NCBI GenBank assembly: GCA_028291545.1
Contig: JAQGHR010000084.1
Coordinates: 1-64,000, forward strand
Direction of reading: 5' to 3'
Length of the DNA: 64,000 bases
Source: Planctomycetota bacterium
GTDB lineage: Bacteria > Planctomycetota > Planctomycetia > Isosphaerales > Isosphaeraceae
The notes below the pieces were generated by a model, which worked only from the letters and a program-made list of their open reading frames with translations, ran no database searches and had not been told where the DNA came from. Shown here piece after piece: positions 54,434 through 63,327 of the stretch (its first letter is position 1; each line of letters starts with the position of its first letter). A program made the translations under genes and the position numbers.

Positions 54434-55917
54434 GCCGCGCGGCACGCGACGGCCTGATCGTCGCCATCGGAGGACAGGTCGAGCGCGTCCTCGGCACGTT
54501 CACAGCACTGGCCCTGCGCTGGGGGCTCGACCCCGCGCGACTGGGCGTGTACACCGGCCTTCGCTTGTATCTGGATAATACGAACCGTTCAAGCCTCGGC
54601 GTCGGTCTGGGCGCCGTGCAGGAGATTCCGATCCTTCGTGCCCAGGGCCGCGAGGCCGAGGCTCGCCGGATCGCGAACATCGCCCACACGACAAACAGCC
54701 TGACCTGCGTCGTCTATGCGCTGCTGCTGATCTCGCTTGCGGCATGGTGGGCCGCGTCCCATGCGCGCGAACCGCTCGCGGCCGAATGGACGTGGGGCCT
54801 GGCGGCGATGGCGGGACTGGCGATGCTGAAGCGGTACGAGAGTTTCCTGATCGCCGTCCTTCGAGCGCATGGCGAATTCCTGCTCACGACCAAGCTCGAC
54901 GTCCTAGAATCGTGCGTGTCGGCGGTCGCCGTGGGCGCCGGATTATGGTTCGCCGGGTTCTGGGGCCTGCTCGCGGCCGTGGGCGTGATCCTGCTGGCCA
55001 AGATCGCGTACTTGCATGCGAAGCATCCAATGCGATTCGGCTGGGCCTGGGATGCGCCGACGGTCGTGAGACTGATGATCGTCGGCCTGCCGATCCTCGC
55101 GAACACTGCGACCTTCGGCGCGGTCCTGAACCTTGACCGCGTGCTCATCCTCGCACTCTTGCCCGATGGCGAACGGGCCGCCGGCCTCTACACGATCGCG
55201 ATCATGGGCACGAGCTGGAGCCTGGATGTTGCGGGTCGGGTCGTGACCGTGCTCTACACGCATTTCCAGACGACGCTCGGTCGATCCGGCAACACGGCCG
55301 AGGTGGCAAGCCAGGCCCTTCGAGCGACCGAGGCGCAGGCCCCGATCCTTGCGGTCGGCGGCGCGGTTGCGTATGTCTTCGCGCCCGCGTTCCTCGGCAT
55401 GCTCATGCCCCGATATATCGAAGGCGTCTCGGCGATCCGCCCGCTGATGCCGGGGATGGTGGTGCTGGGGCTGGCGTGGCCGGCGCGGCAGATGTTGATC
55501 GCAGTTGGACATCCCTATCGCTTGTGCGCGGCCACGCTGGCGGCCCTCGCGTTCGTCGCCGAGTGCGGCGTGATTGGCGCCGTCCGCTCCGGGATCGTCG
55601 GAGTGGCGTGGGCCATGTCGATCGGCTACACGGGCGTCGTGCTGCTCACGGGCGCGGCCGCCTTCATCCCGACGCTGGGATACCGGCCCTGGATCTGTCA
55701 CCTCGGCCGGTTGGGATGGCTCCTCGGCAGCTTCGCGGTGGCGGCGTTGATCGCGGCCCATGCCCCCCTGGAATTGCCGCGGTGGGCCGAGCTTGCCGGC
55801 CGAGGCGTGATCCTGGCCGTCCTGGTCCTGCCGCTCTTCGTCTACTGGGGCTGGCGATTTGGATGGTTCTGCCTGATGGCGGGAAAGCTCGCGGCAAGAC
55901 CGGCGATGGCCGCGTAA
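54430..55917 (+). CDS. polysaccharide flippase-like membrane protein
   Basis: 495 residues from the GTG at 54430, which overlaps the methyltransferase stop by four bases; an in-frame GTG nine bases upstream is an alternative. About twelve helices; AARDGLIVAIGGQVERVLGTF at the start, LDRVLILALLPDGERAAGLY in the middle and a MATE/Wzx-like C-terminal half. It is the second flippase-type protein of the window and distinct from the one at 20.6 kb. Confidence 0.8.
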   Translation: MSRAARDGLIVAIGGQVERVLGTFTALALRWGLDPARLGVYTGLRLYLDNTNRSSLGVGLGAVQEIPILRAQGREAEARRIANIAHTTNSLTCVVYALLLISLAAWWAASHAREPLAAEWTWGLAAMAGLAMLKRYESFLIAVLRAHGEFLLTTKLDVLESCVSAVAVGAGLWFAGFWGLLAAVGVILLAKIAYLHAKHPMRFGWAWDAPTVVRLMIVGLPILANTATFGAVLNLDRVLILALLPDGERAAGLYTIAIMGTSWSLDVAGRVVTVLYTHFQTTLGRSGNTAEVASQALRATEAQAPILAVGGAVAYVFAPAFLGMLMPRYIEGVSAIRPLMPGMVVLGLAWPARQMLIAVGHPYRLCAATLAALAFVAECGVIGAVRSGIVGVAWAMSIGYTGVVLLTGAAAFIPTLGYRPWICHLGRLGWLLGSFAVAALIAAHAPLELPRWAELAGRGVILAVLVLPLFVYWGWRFGWFCLMAGKLAARPAMAA

Positions 55918-55946
55918 TCCTCGACGTTCCGACGGAGTCGCCACCC

Positions 55947-57821
55947 ATGCTCGACATCGCATTCGTCCTGCTTCTGACGGCCTGGTCGGCCCTGGTCGGC
56001 CGGGCCATCTTGCTGCGCCTGGACGCGATTCCGGCATGCTTTGTGGATACCCTCGCACTCGCCGTGCCTCTCGGTCTCGGCACGCTGGCGCTTGCCGCGC
56101 TGGGGCTGGGCGAGATCGGACATCTGCACCGCGCGGGGTTCGTCGCGGTCTTCTCTCTGGGCGTGTTTGCCGCTGTGCTCCGCATGCGCGGGCACGATCC
56201 CGAGCGCCATGCACAGATCCAAGTTCGAGCGCCGATGAAGGCACACCCGGTCGATCGCCTCTTCGATCTTGCTTTCGCCCTTACCATCCTCGGCACGCTC
56301 CTGACCGCACTCGCTCCCGTGACCGACGGCGATGCGCTGTGCTATCACCTTCAAGTCCCGAAGATCTTCCTGCTCAATCATGCGATGACGTTCGATCCCG
56401 ACTTGCACGAGACGGTCTATCCGCTCGGAACGGAGATGCTCTACGCCGTCGCGCTGGCCTTCCGAGGGCCGGTCGCGTGCCGCCTGATCCAGTGGATCCT
56501 GGGCCTGTGCTTCGCGGCCAATGTGACGGCCCTGGCCCGGCCGTGCCTGGGACCTCGGGCGCGCTGGGCCGGCACGATCGCGATGCTCGTCCCCGCCATT
56601 TCCAACGGGATGGGAGCCCCGCTGAACGATGTCGCGCTCGCCGCGTTCGGCAACGCGTCGCTGGTTGCGGTCATGCTCTGGCGCGATCGGCCGACCGCGA
56701 GTCGGGCCGTTCTGGCGGGCGTCCTCGCGGGGATGGCGATCGGCGTGAAATACCCGGCGCTCGTGTGGGCGGGGGTGCTGGGAATGGGAATGATCGCACC
56801 GAGGACGCGACGCATTCGAGATTCGAGATTCGAGATTCTCCAATCGCTCGTCCGCTTCTCGCTGGCCGCCCTCATCACAGGCGGCGCGTGGTATCTGCGC
56901 GCTTACATGCACACCGGAAATCCCGTCTACCCGTTCTTCCGCCAGGTCTTCGGAGGGGCGGGGATCGACGACGTACTGGACCCGATCAAGCGGCCGATGC
57001 CGGTGACGCTGGTGAACCTGGTCACGGCCCTGGGTCCGATGACGCTCGACCCCGATCGGTTCGATAGCCTCTCGCATCAGTTCGGGCCGGTGTTCCTGCT
57101 GTTAATGCCAGGGTTATTCCTGTTGAAGCCGCCCCGCCGCGTCGTCGGTCTCGGCTCGATCGGATTCTTGTTTCTCACGCTATGCCTCACCCAACGGCAG
57201 AGCATGCGGTTCGTCCTCGCATCGGTCGGCCCGTTCGCGGTGGCGGCGGCGTGGGTGGCGACGACATGGTGTCAGCGTCGCAGCATGCCGGGGCGTTTGC
57301 TCGTCGGAGGAGTCGCCCTCGTGCTCCTGTTCGAAGCCAGCCTCGCGATCGGCCGTGCGCGGCACGGAGTACGCGTGGTGCTTGGGAGAGAATCGGAGGA
57401 GGCGTTTCTCATGCGACGCGAACCGACGTACCGTGTCGGCACGTGGGTCGAGAGGAATCTGCCGGGTTGGGCGACGATCGTCGGCCAGGATCATCGCGGT
57501 TTCTACATCCCGCGACCCTACACGATGGAGCTGGCGCACCGCCGACGAACCGGCCTGGGTACTCGCGGGGAAGTCGCGGACGAAATCATCTCCCGTCTGA
57601 AAAGGGACGGCTTCACCCACCTTCTTACGTGCCCTCCCGAGCCGGAATCGTCGGTCGAATTCGACCCGCTCCTCTCTCGACAACTTGGGTCCTGGCTGGC
57701 GGCTCGAACGCCACTTTACGAGGAGGCGATTACCGATCCCGACGGAGTCTCGCGCCGCTACCGGATTGACGCGCTGGACGAGCCCGCCCGTATGGCCGAA
57801 GCTGGGGGGATGCGCCGATGA
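55947..57821 (+). CDS. GT39/GT-C-like membrane glycosyltransferase
   Basis: The ATG at 55947 gives 624 residues, starting 29 bases after the flippase stop; the longer open frame upstream overlaps that gene and is not real. About twelve helices; first large loop APVTDGDALCYHLQVPKIF with acidic residues (about 125-145), then DPDLHETVYPLGTEMLYA. A C-terminal soluble domain starts near 485. Predicted to use a lipid-linked sugar at the periplasmic face. It contains a heptanucleotide repeat (56814-56841). It overlaps the next gene by ATGA. Confidence 0.8.
   Translation: MLDIAFVLLLTAWSALVGRAILLRLDAIPACFVDTLALAVPLGLGTLALAALGLGEIGHLHRAGFVAVFSLGVFAAVLRMRGHDPERHAQIQVRAPMKAHPVDRLFDLAFALTILGTLLTALAPVTDGDALCYHLQVPKIFLLNHAMTFDPDLHETVYPLGTEMLYAVALAFRGPVACRLIQWILGLCFAANVTALARPCLGPRARWAGTIAMLVPAISNGMGAPLNDVALAAFGNASLVAVMLWRDRPTASRAVLAGVLAGMAIGVKYPALVWAGVLGMGMIAPRTRRIRDSRFEILQSLVRFSLAALITGGAWYLRAYMHTGNPVYPFFRQVFGGAGIDDVLDPIKRPMPVTLVNLVTALGPMTLDPDRFDSLSHQFGPVFLLLMPGLFLLKPPRRVVGLGSIGFLFLTLCLTQRQSMRFVLASVGPFAVAAAWVATTWCQRRSMPGRLLVGGVALVLLFEASLAIGRARHGVRVVLGRESEEAFLMRREPTYRVGTWVERNLPGWATIVGQDHRGFYIPRPYTMELAHRRRTGLGTRGEVADEIISRLKRDGFTHLLTCPPEPESSVEFDPLLSRQLGSWLAARTPLYEEAITDPDGVSRRYRIDALDEPARMAEAGGMRR
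56814..56841 (+). repeat. heptanucleotide tandem repeat inside coding sequence
   Basis: Three perfect ATTCGAG units and a fourth degenerate one (ATTCTCC) run through codons for RIRDSRFEILQ of the GT39-like protein. Since seven is not a multiple of three, loss or gain of one unit would shift the frame. Confidence 0.75.
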
Positions 57822-58726
57822 CCGACCGACCGACACTCGTGGAACTGCGCACCCGGGTCTTCAAGAATTCCGGGACGGGTCAGCCCGAGATCGGCAATTG
57901 GCTCGCTCGTCGGGTCGGCCGCCCTTCGGCCGTGTACGGGACGTGGTTCGCCGTCCGCCTCGGGATCTCGGCGCACGCGGTCACGCTCGCCACCCTGGTT
58001 GCGAACCTCGGCGGGGCGATCGCGATCGGCACGGGCTCGCGGTCCGGATTCATCGCGGGGGTCGTTCTGCTCATGTTGGCGTACTGGCTCGATCATGTGG
58101 ACGGCCAGGTCGCTCGCTGGCGGGGAACGTCCTCTCTCGGAGGCGTCTATTTCGACTACTTGATGCATCACGCGGCGACGATGGCCCTGGGCTTTTCGCT
58201 CGGTTTCGGCCTGACGATGCAAGGCGGTTCGCCGATGTGGTCCGTCGCCGGATTCCTGGTCGCGGCGGGATGGACGTTCCTGAACTTGCATAACGACTGC
58301 CGCTATAAAGCATTCTTCCAGCGACTGAAGCGCGCGGAGCGATCGTACCGCATCGACGGCGGGTCCGGAGGGCGGCCGGCCCCTCCCTCGCCGTGGCCCC
58401 GAGTTTGGCCGGGCATCGTGACGTGGCCGATGAGCAAATCATGCGAGCCGCACATTGTCTTGGTGGCGCTCGTGATCGCGGCCGTGACGGCGGTCGTTGC
58501 TCCAGAACTCTGGCTTCGAGCGCTCGGAATGGCCGTGGCGGCGATGGCCGTCGTCGCGCCGACCCTGGCCGCGGCCCGAGTCGCGAAGACCATCGCGGGG
58601 AACACGCCCGACCAGGAGTTCAACCGATGGTTCCGCCCGTTACTTCTTCTCCCAGATCGCAAGCATGTCGTCGGAGGCGAGCTTGCGGATGCTGTTGTCG
58701 ATCATGACCTCTTCGGTCGCGGCTAG
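57818..58726 (+). CDS. CDP-alcohol phosphatidyltransferase family protein, 3' end antisense to a protease gene
   Basis: 302 residues from an ATG overlapping the upstream stop (ATGA). Six or so helices and the family motif around residues 92-117: Asp92, Asp95, Gly96, Ala99, Arg100, Gly109, Asp113; the fourth Asp, position 117, is His (DYLMHH). That Asp is the catalytic base in characterised members, so chemistry may differ. The last 29 residues (58640-58726) are read from DNA antisense to the 3' end of the Deg-type protease gene and look like read-through sequence. Expected role: joining a CDP-linked alcohol or phospholipid headgroup to an acceptor, here probably a glycolipid of this operon. 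Confidence 0.8.
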   Translation: MTDRPTLVELRTRVFKNSGTGQPEIGNWLARRVGRPSAVYGTWFAVRLGISAHAVTLATLVANLGGAIAIGTGSRSGFIAGVVLLMLAYWLDHVDGQVARWRGTSSLGGVYFDYLMHHAATMALGFSLGFGLTMQGGSPMWSVAGFLVAAGWTFLNLHNDCRYKAFFQRLKRAERSYRIDGGSGGRPAPPSPWPRVWPGIVTWPMSKSCEPHIVLVALVIAAVTAVVAPELWLRALGMAVAAMAVVAPTLAAARVAKTIAGNTPDQEFNRWFRPLLLLPDRKHVVGGELADAVVDHDLFGRG

Positions 58727-60160
58727 GGTTTCCTTGCGATTCAGGACGATTGTTTCGGCATGCGTCTCGGCGAAACTGATGGTCAACGTCTCATCCTTGC
58801 AATCGCGGATTGTCTCCACGAGGTGACGGAGATTCTTGATACGCACGCCGTTGATCTCGCTCACGGTCTGGAACGACGTGTCGGAATAGCCCCTCACGAT
58901 CTTATGACTGAACATCGGGCAGGGGATCATCACCAACTGCTCGCCGTCGAATTCAGGCCGATCGTAAAGACGGGCCGTCAGCGGGCTGCGGTTGCCGATC
59001 ATCCAGGCGTACCACCCACGCTGCATCGCCTCGGCACCGTCGACGATGTCCTTCGTCGCGTTGGAGAAGGCGAGCGGCCCGCAAATGAAGTAGGAGGGAG
59101 TTCCACCCTTCAAGGACGGCAGGACCAACGGCCGACGACTTGCGACCGGAACTTGTATCTCCATCATTTTGCCGTCGCGCAAGATCGTCAGCGGGACGTT
59201 GCCATCGCGGGCGACCGTCTGGACGAAATACTGAAACCGGAGATCCAGTCCCTCGCTCACCGGTGACTGACCCGTGTTCTCGACGGCATGATCGCCGATT
59301 TTCGTGATGAGATCCCATTCCTTCAGCGGAGTCTTGCCCGCGATCGGCGGCTCGGGCCTGTGAACCACGATCCCGGAGACGCCCGCGGGAACATTCAGCT
59401 TCTTCCGCAGCGCGGGATTCTCCAGAGTCTGAAGCACGTCGTAGAGGGCGGGCTTGCCGTCGTAGCGGCCGTCCTTGACATCCTCGAGGAACAGCGCTAC
59501 CTCCACAGACGGGATCATGTACCCGATGTTATCCGCACCCCCGAGACGGCTGAAGGCAACGCCCACGAGCTTGCCCCCGGCCACGACGGGCCCCCCGCTA
59601 TTGCCGGGGTTGATCGCCGCATCGACCTGGGCACGGAGCGCCGAGGTCTCCCCGTCGTAGTCAACAAACTCGACCCGGGAGACGATCCCCTTGGTGACCG
59701 AGACGCTCGCGCCGCCGGTCGGATAACCGTAGACCAGCACGTTCTCACGATCTCTCGGTATGGCCGTCGAGACCGGCAGCGGAGGCTTCTTCTCGAAGAA
59801 CGACTCGTCGTCGACCTTGAGCACCGCAAGGTCGATCCCGGTCGCGATCGCCTCCACCTTGGCCGAGAACTTCTCGCTCCCCTTGCCGCTCTGTACCGTG
59901 ACGGAGGTCGAATAAGCCACGACGTGAGCGTTGGTCAGGATCCGCTTGCCGTCGATGACCATTCCCGAGCCTCCGACGTCCAGCGAGGTCGGGCGAAGCC
60001 ACGGTCGGCTGAGATCGGGCCGGCGGGTCACGGCCTCGATCTTCACGACGGATGCTCGAACCGCCTTGTCGTGGTCGTCGTCCGAAACGACCTTCGGGTC
60101 GTCCGCGAGCCCGAAACTCGAGAGGAGCAACACGACGAACAGCGGCGTGATTCGTGGCAT
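58640..60160 (-). CDS. exported Deg/HtrA-like serine protease with PDZ-type domain
   Basis: The ATG at 60160 gives 506 residues with a signal peptide (LFVVLLLSSFGLA). Trypsin-like triad: His79 in TNAHVV, Asp110 in GIDLAVLKV, Ser188 in GNSGGPV. A PDZ-like part (about 255-345, then FQTVSEINGVRIKNLRHLVETI near 440) follows, in an order recalling plant Deg9-type enzymes. Expected to degrade or refold damaged envelope proteins. The last 29 codons overlap the phosphatidyltransferase gene in antisense. Confidence 0.88.
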   Translation of the reverse strand: MPRITPLFVVLLLSSFGLADDPKVVSDDDHDKAVRASVVKIEAVTRRPDLSRPWLRPTSLDVGGSGMVIDGKRILTNAHVVAYSTSVTVQSGKGSEKFSAKVEAIATGIDLAVLKVDDESFFEKKPPLPVSTAIPRDRENVLVYGYPTGGASVSVTKGIVSRVEFVDYDGETSALRAQVDAAINPGNSGGPVVAGGKLVGVAFSRLGGADNIGYMIPSVEVALFLEDVKDGRYDGKPALYDVLQTLENPALRKKLNVPAGVSGIVVHRPEPPIAGKTPLKEWDLITKIGDHAVENTGQSPVSEGLDLRFQYFVQTVARDGNVPLTILRDGKMMEIQVPVASRRPLVLPSLKGGTPSYFICGPLAFSNATKDIVDGAEAMQRGWYAWMIGNRSPLTARLYDRPEFDGEQLVMIPCPMFSHKIVRGYSDTSFQTVSEINGVRIKNLRHLVETIRDCKDETLTISFAETHAETIVLNRKETLAATEEVMIDNSIRKLASDDMLAIWEKK

Positions 60161-60335
60161 GAGCGAGCCCCGTGCGAGGGAATCCGATAGGTCATCGTCG
60201 CGACCATCATCCCGGTCGCGGCGGACGAACGCAACGGCCTCGTTCGGCGGAGGGGAAAGAGAGATCCGAGCCACCCCCTCGCGGCGCGCACGGGGGCACC
60301 GCGAGGGGGCTGGCATCATGCCCTCGGCGCGTCGA

Positions 60336-60923
60336 TTAGTACGCGTTGAACGTCCAGTAGGCTCCGGCCCCGGCCAGCCCGATGGCTCGGATGCTGGGGT
60401 CGAGCAGAGCGGCCCGATGGGCCGGCGAATTCATCCACATGGAACCGATCGAGGCGGCGCTGCCCATCGCCGAGTTCTGGCGGCGGGCCGGTCCCATCAC
60501 GAAGTGGCCGAGGCCCCGACGCGTCTGCGCGGCGCTGTTCTGCGCGGCCCAGTTCGCGAGGTTCTGGTCCCAGCCGACGGCGGACAGTCCATGACGCGCC
60601 CTCGTGCCGTTCAGCCAGGCGAGGAATCCGTTGGGATCGCCGCTGCTCTGCGCCGGTTGGGCATACGTGTAAGCCGGCTGTGTGGCGGCCGGCTGGGCGT
60701 AGCGAACCTGGGCCTGTGCCGGCTGAACGTAATTCGCCGCGGGTTGCGGCGTGGAATACGTGTAGGCCGGACGATACGCGACCCGCGTTTGCGGGGCGTA
60801 ACGGGCCGGGGCCTGGGCGAACGAGTTCGCCTCCATGGCCGTGAAGGCGACCGTCAACATGACGGCCGTGAGCGAGAGGCGCGCGATCCGTCGGGTCCGC
60901 CTGGTGTGAATGCAAGGGTTCAA
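60336..60923 (-). CDS. exported CAP-domain protein
   Basis: 195 residues from a TTG at 60923 with CTGGAG eight bases upstream; the longer frame from 61049 lacks this. A signal peptide (LSLTAVMLTVAFTAMEANSFA) is followed by a Pro/Gln/Tyr/Ala-rich repeat region (YAQPAATQPAYTYAQPAQ) and a C-terminal CAP/SCP domain: FLAWLNGTRARHGLSAVGWD, NLANWAAQNSA, LGHFVMG, MWMNSPAHRAALLDPSIRAIGLA. CAP domains are small secreted folds of varied role. The expected His/Glu site is only partly present (His in GHFV and SPAHR). Confidence 0.85.
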   Translation of the reverse strand: MNPCIHTRRTRRIARLSLTAVMLTVAFTAMEANSFAQAPARYAPQTRVAYRPAYTYSTPQPAANYVQPAQAQVRYAQPAATQPAYTYAQPAQSSGDPNGFLAWLNGTRARHGLSAVGWDQNLANWAAQNSAAQTRRGLGHFVMGPARRQNSAMGSAASIGSMWMNSPAHRAALLDPSIRAIGLAGAGAYWTFNAY

Positions 60924-60931
60924 GTGACCAA

Positions 60932-60937
60932 CTCCAG
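60932..60937 (-). promoter_or_regulatory. ribosome binding site deciding a TTG start
   Basis: CTGGAG on the minus strand, eight bases before the TTG at 60923 of the CAP-domain gene. It is the best site upstream of the signal peptide and argues against the longer open frame. Confidence 0.6.
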
Positions 60938-61209
60938 AAGCCTGGCTCGGCCGAGCCGCAACATTGCGACCCGCTCCCGGACCTCGTCTCGACAGTCGCC
61001 CCTGCCTCCCCTCGTCGGGAGAAACCGGACGACGCCTCGTCGCGTCCACCGTGCCGGGGTGCTAGCATGTAGTTGTTAACTCCCCTTCGCAACCCTTTTT
61101 TTATAACTACCCGAATTCTGTGTTGACAAACTGATGTCTTCCTCGCATCTCCTCTACAACACGCGAGGCATGGGCGGAGACGTCAATTCGGGACATATGA
61201 GGCCGCAAG

Positions 61210-62310
61210 ATGTCCGAGATATGCCCACAGGAAGTCGTGTACCAATCCCTCATGCCGGAACATCCTCAACAGCTCGGCATCGGTATCATTGGCGCCGGCT
61301 TCATCGTCCGCGACTGCCAGCTCGTCGCGTATGAACAGGCCGGCTTCCGGGTCGTGGGGATCACCTCGCGGACGCGCAGCACGGCCGAGGAGGTTGCAAA
61401 GCTTCGTTCCATCCCCCGCGTGTTCGACTCCGTCGGATCGATGCTCGACGATCCCGACGTGTCGATCGTGGACGTGGCCGTCCCGCCCGCGACCCAGCCG
61501 GCGGTCCTGCGCGCGATCCTCGATCACCCGCGCAAGGTGCGGGGCATCCTGGCGCAGAAGCCCCTGGCGATGTCGCTGGACGAGGCCCGCGAGATCGTCT
61601 CCGCCTGCCGCAAGGCGGGCGTGGCGCTTCAGGTCAATCACAACATGCGCTACGACCAGTCCGTGCGCGCCCTGAAATCATTGCTCGACCGAGGCGTCCT
61701 GGGCGACCCCGTGCTCGCGACCATCGACATGCGCGCCATCCCGCACTGGATGCCCTGGGCGCAGGGCGGCCGGTCGCTCTCGACGTTCATCATGAGCATC
61801 CACCACCTCGACACGTTCCGTTACTGGCTGGGCGAGCCCGCCCGCGTCCTCGCCAGCACCCGGCCCGATCCTCGCACCAAATTCGAGCATTTCGACGGCA
61901 TCAACCTGTACATCCTCGAATACGACAACGGCGCGCGTGCCTCCTCATGGGACGACGTCTGGTCCGGCCCCGCCCGCGAGGGCGCCTCGCCCGACATCGG
62001 CATCCGCTGGCGGTTCGAGGGGACGCAAGGTCTGGCCCTCGGCACGATCGGCTGGCCCGGCTGGCCCGAGCGCGTCCCCAGCACGATCGACTGGACGACC
62101 TCCCAGGACGGCGGCGTCTGGCATCGTCCCCGTTGGCCCGAGGCCTGGTTCCCCGACGCCTTCGCCGGCCCCATGGCCGGCCTCATGCGTGCCATCGAGA
62201 CCAGCACCGAGCCCGATATCTCCGGCCGCGACAACCTCCACACCATCGCCCTCTGCGAGGCTTTCCTGCGCGGGGCGAGAGAGCATCGGGTGACGGTGCC
62301 GAAAGTCTGA
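61210..62310 (+). CDS. Gfo/Idh/MocA family sugar oxidoreductase
   Basis: 366 residues from the ATG at 61210, or 352 from the ATG at 61252, which lies right before the Rossmann strand (LGIGIIGAGFIV) and may be the true start. Dinucleotide-binding GIIGAGFI, then the signature EKP-like AQKPLAMSLDEA with Lys in the catalytic place, and VNHNMRYDQSV, IHHLDTFRYWLGEP. NAD(P)-dependent oxidation of a sugar or inositol is expected. It precedes a TIM-barrel isomerase, a common planctomycete pairing. A TTGACA at 61123-61128 is a possible -35 without a clear -10. Confidence 0.9.
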   Translation: MSEICPQEVVYQSLMPEHPQQLGIGIIGAGFIVRDCQLVAYEQAGFRVVGITSRTRSTAEEVAKLRSIPRVFDSVGSMLDDPDVSIVDVAVPPATQPAVLRAILDHPRKVRGILAQKPLAMSLDEAREIVSACRKAGVALQVNHNMRYDQSVRALKSLLDRGVLGDPVLATIDMRAIPHWMPWAQGGRSLSTFIMSIHHLDTFRYWLGEPARVLASTRPDPRTKFEHFDGINLYILEYDNGARASSWDDVWSGPAREGASPDIGIRWRFEGTQGLALGTIGWPGWPERVPSTIDWTTSQDGGVWHRPRWPEAWFPDAFAGPMAGLMRAIETSTEPDISGRDNLHTIALCEAFLRGAREHRVTVPKV

Positions 62311-62502
62311 GCCTTTTTGTATGGTGGATCAGACACCGGAGGTGGCGCAACCCTCCCTGCAAGGGGTGAGATCGCGACATCGAAACGAAATTGCTCTCGG
62401 TCGAGCCGGGGCGCGTCGGCTCGTGTAGAATCGGAGGTTCGCAGATCCCGATCAAGAATCCGGCGATGATCAACCGTAAGGTTGCTCGAAAGGTGCCCCT
62501 TC

Positions 62503-63327
62503 ATGAAGCTCGGCCTCATTAACTCTGCCTGGGCTCAGGCCGGGAAAGACACGGCGTACGGCATCTGGATGACCAGGGAAGCGGGCTTCGATTCCATCGA
62601 CATTTTCGCCGACCCGCTCGACGCCGGTCCGATGGAAATCAAGCTCATCAAGAACGAGTGCGATCGCGCGGGGTTGCCGATCGTCAGCGTCGCGTGCGTG
62701 GCGGTTGGGCTGATTGACTTCAATCCGAGCGTGCAGAGATTTCACGTCGAAAGGGTCCAGGCGTATCTGGACATGTGCAGGACGTTCGGCGCGAAAAATC
62801 TCCTGCTCGTCGTGGGCGAATACATCTGGAACAAGGAGGTCATCCCGCCCGCCGAACAGTGGGATACCGGCGTGAAACACCTGAAGGCGCTCGGCCGGTA
62901 CGCGGGGGAACTCGGCCTGGAGATCGCGCTGGAGATGGAGCCGTTCACGCTGTCGTTGCTCAACGACGTGCCGAACATGGCGCGATTCCTCGACGACGTG
63001 GGCGAGCCGAACGTCAAGGCCAACGTCGATATCTCGCACATGGTCCTCGCGCACCAGGCGCCCGAGACGCTGGAATCGCTTCGAGGCCGGATCGGGCACG
63101 TCCATATCTCCGACTGCGACGGGAAGGTCCACGGCGATCTCCCTCCCGGTCGGGGCGTGGTGGACTTCGCGCCGTATCTCGTTAAACTGAAAGAATTCGG
63201 CGTCGCTAGCGACACGGTCTCGATCGAGCTTGAGTATTCGCCCGAGCCCGACAAGATCGGCGAATGGGTTCGCGAGGCGTATGATGCGACGGCCGGTCTC
63301 ATGAAGGCGGCGGGGATGCGGAGTTGA
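62503..63327 (+). CDS. sugar phosphate isomerase/epimerase family protein (TIM barrel)
   Basis: The ATG at 62503 gives 274 residues. Xylose-isomerase-like barrel (AP endonuclease 2 family): KLGLINSAWAQAG, REAGFDSIDIFAD, LALEMEPF-type glutamate strand (IALEMEPFTLS), NVDISHMVLAHQ with metal-binding Asp/His, VHISDCDGKVHGD, and SIELEYSP. Glu, Asp, His and Glu positions fit a divalent-metal isomerase or epimerase. Encoded between the oxidoreductase and an ABC permease, so it likely acts on an imported sugar. Confidence 0.9.
   Translation: MKLGLINSAWAQAGKDTAYGIWMTREAGFDSIDIFADPLDAGPMEIKLIKNECDRAGLPIVSVACVAVGLIDFNPSVQRFHVERVQAYLDMCRTFGAKNLLLVVGEYIWNKEVIPPAEQWDTGVKHLKALGRYAGELGLEIALEMEPFTLSLLNDVPNMARFLDDVGEPNVKANVDISHMVLAHQAPETLESLRGRIGHVHISDCDGKVHGDLPPGRGVVDFAPYLVKLKEFGVASDTVSIELEYSPEPDKIGEWVREAYDATAGLMKAAGMRS

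Noticed and set aside
54943-56244. 433-codon minus frame over the flippase and GT39-like genes
   Set aside because: Composition of a shadow frame (Arg, Gly, Gln, His); plus strand has two coherent membrane proteins.
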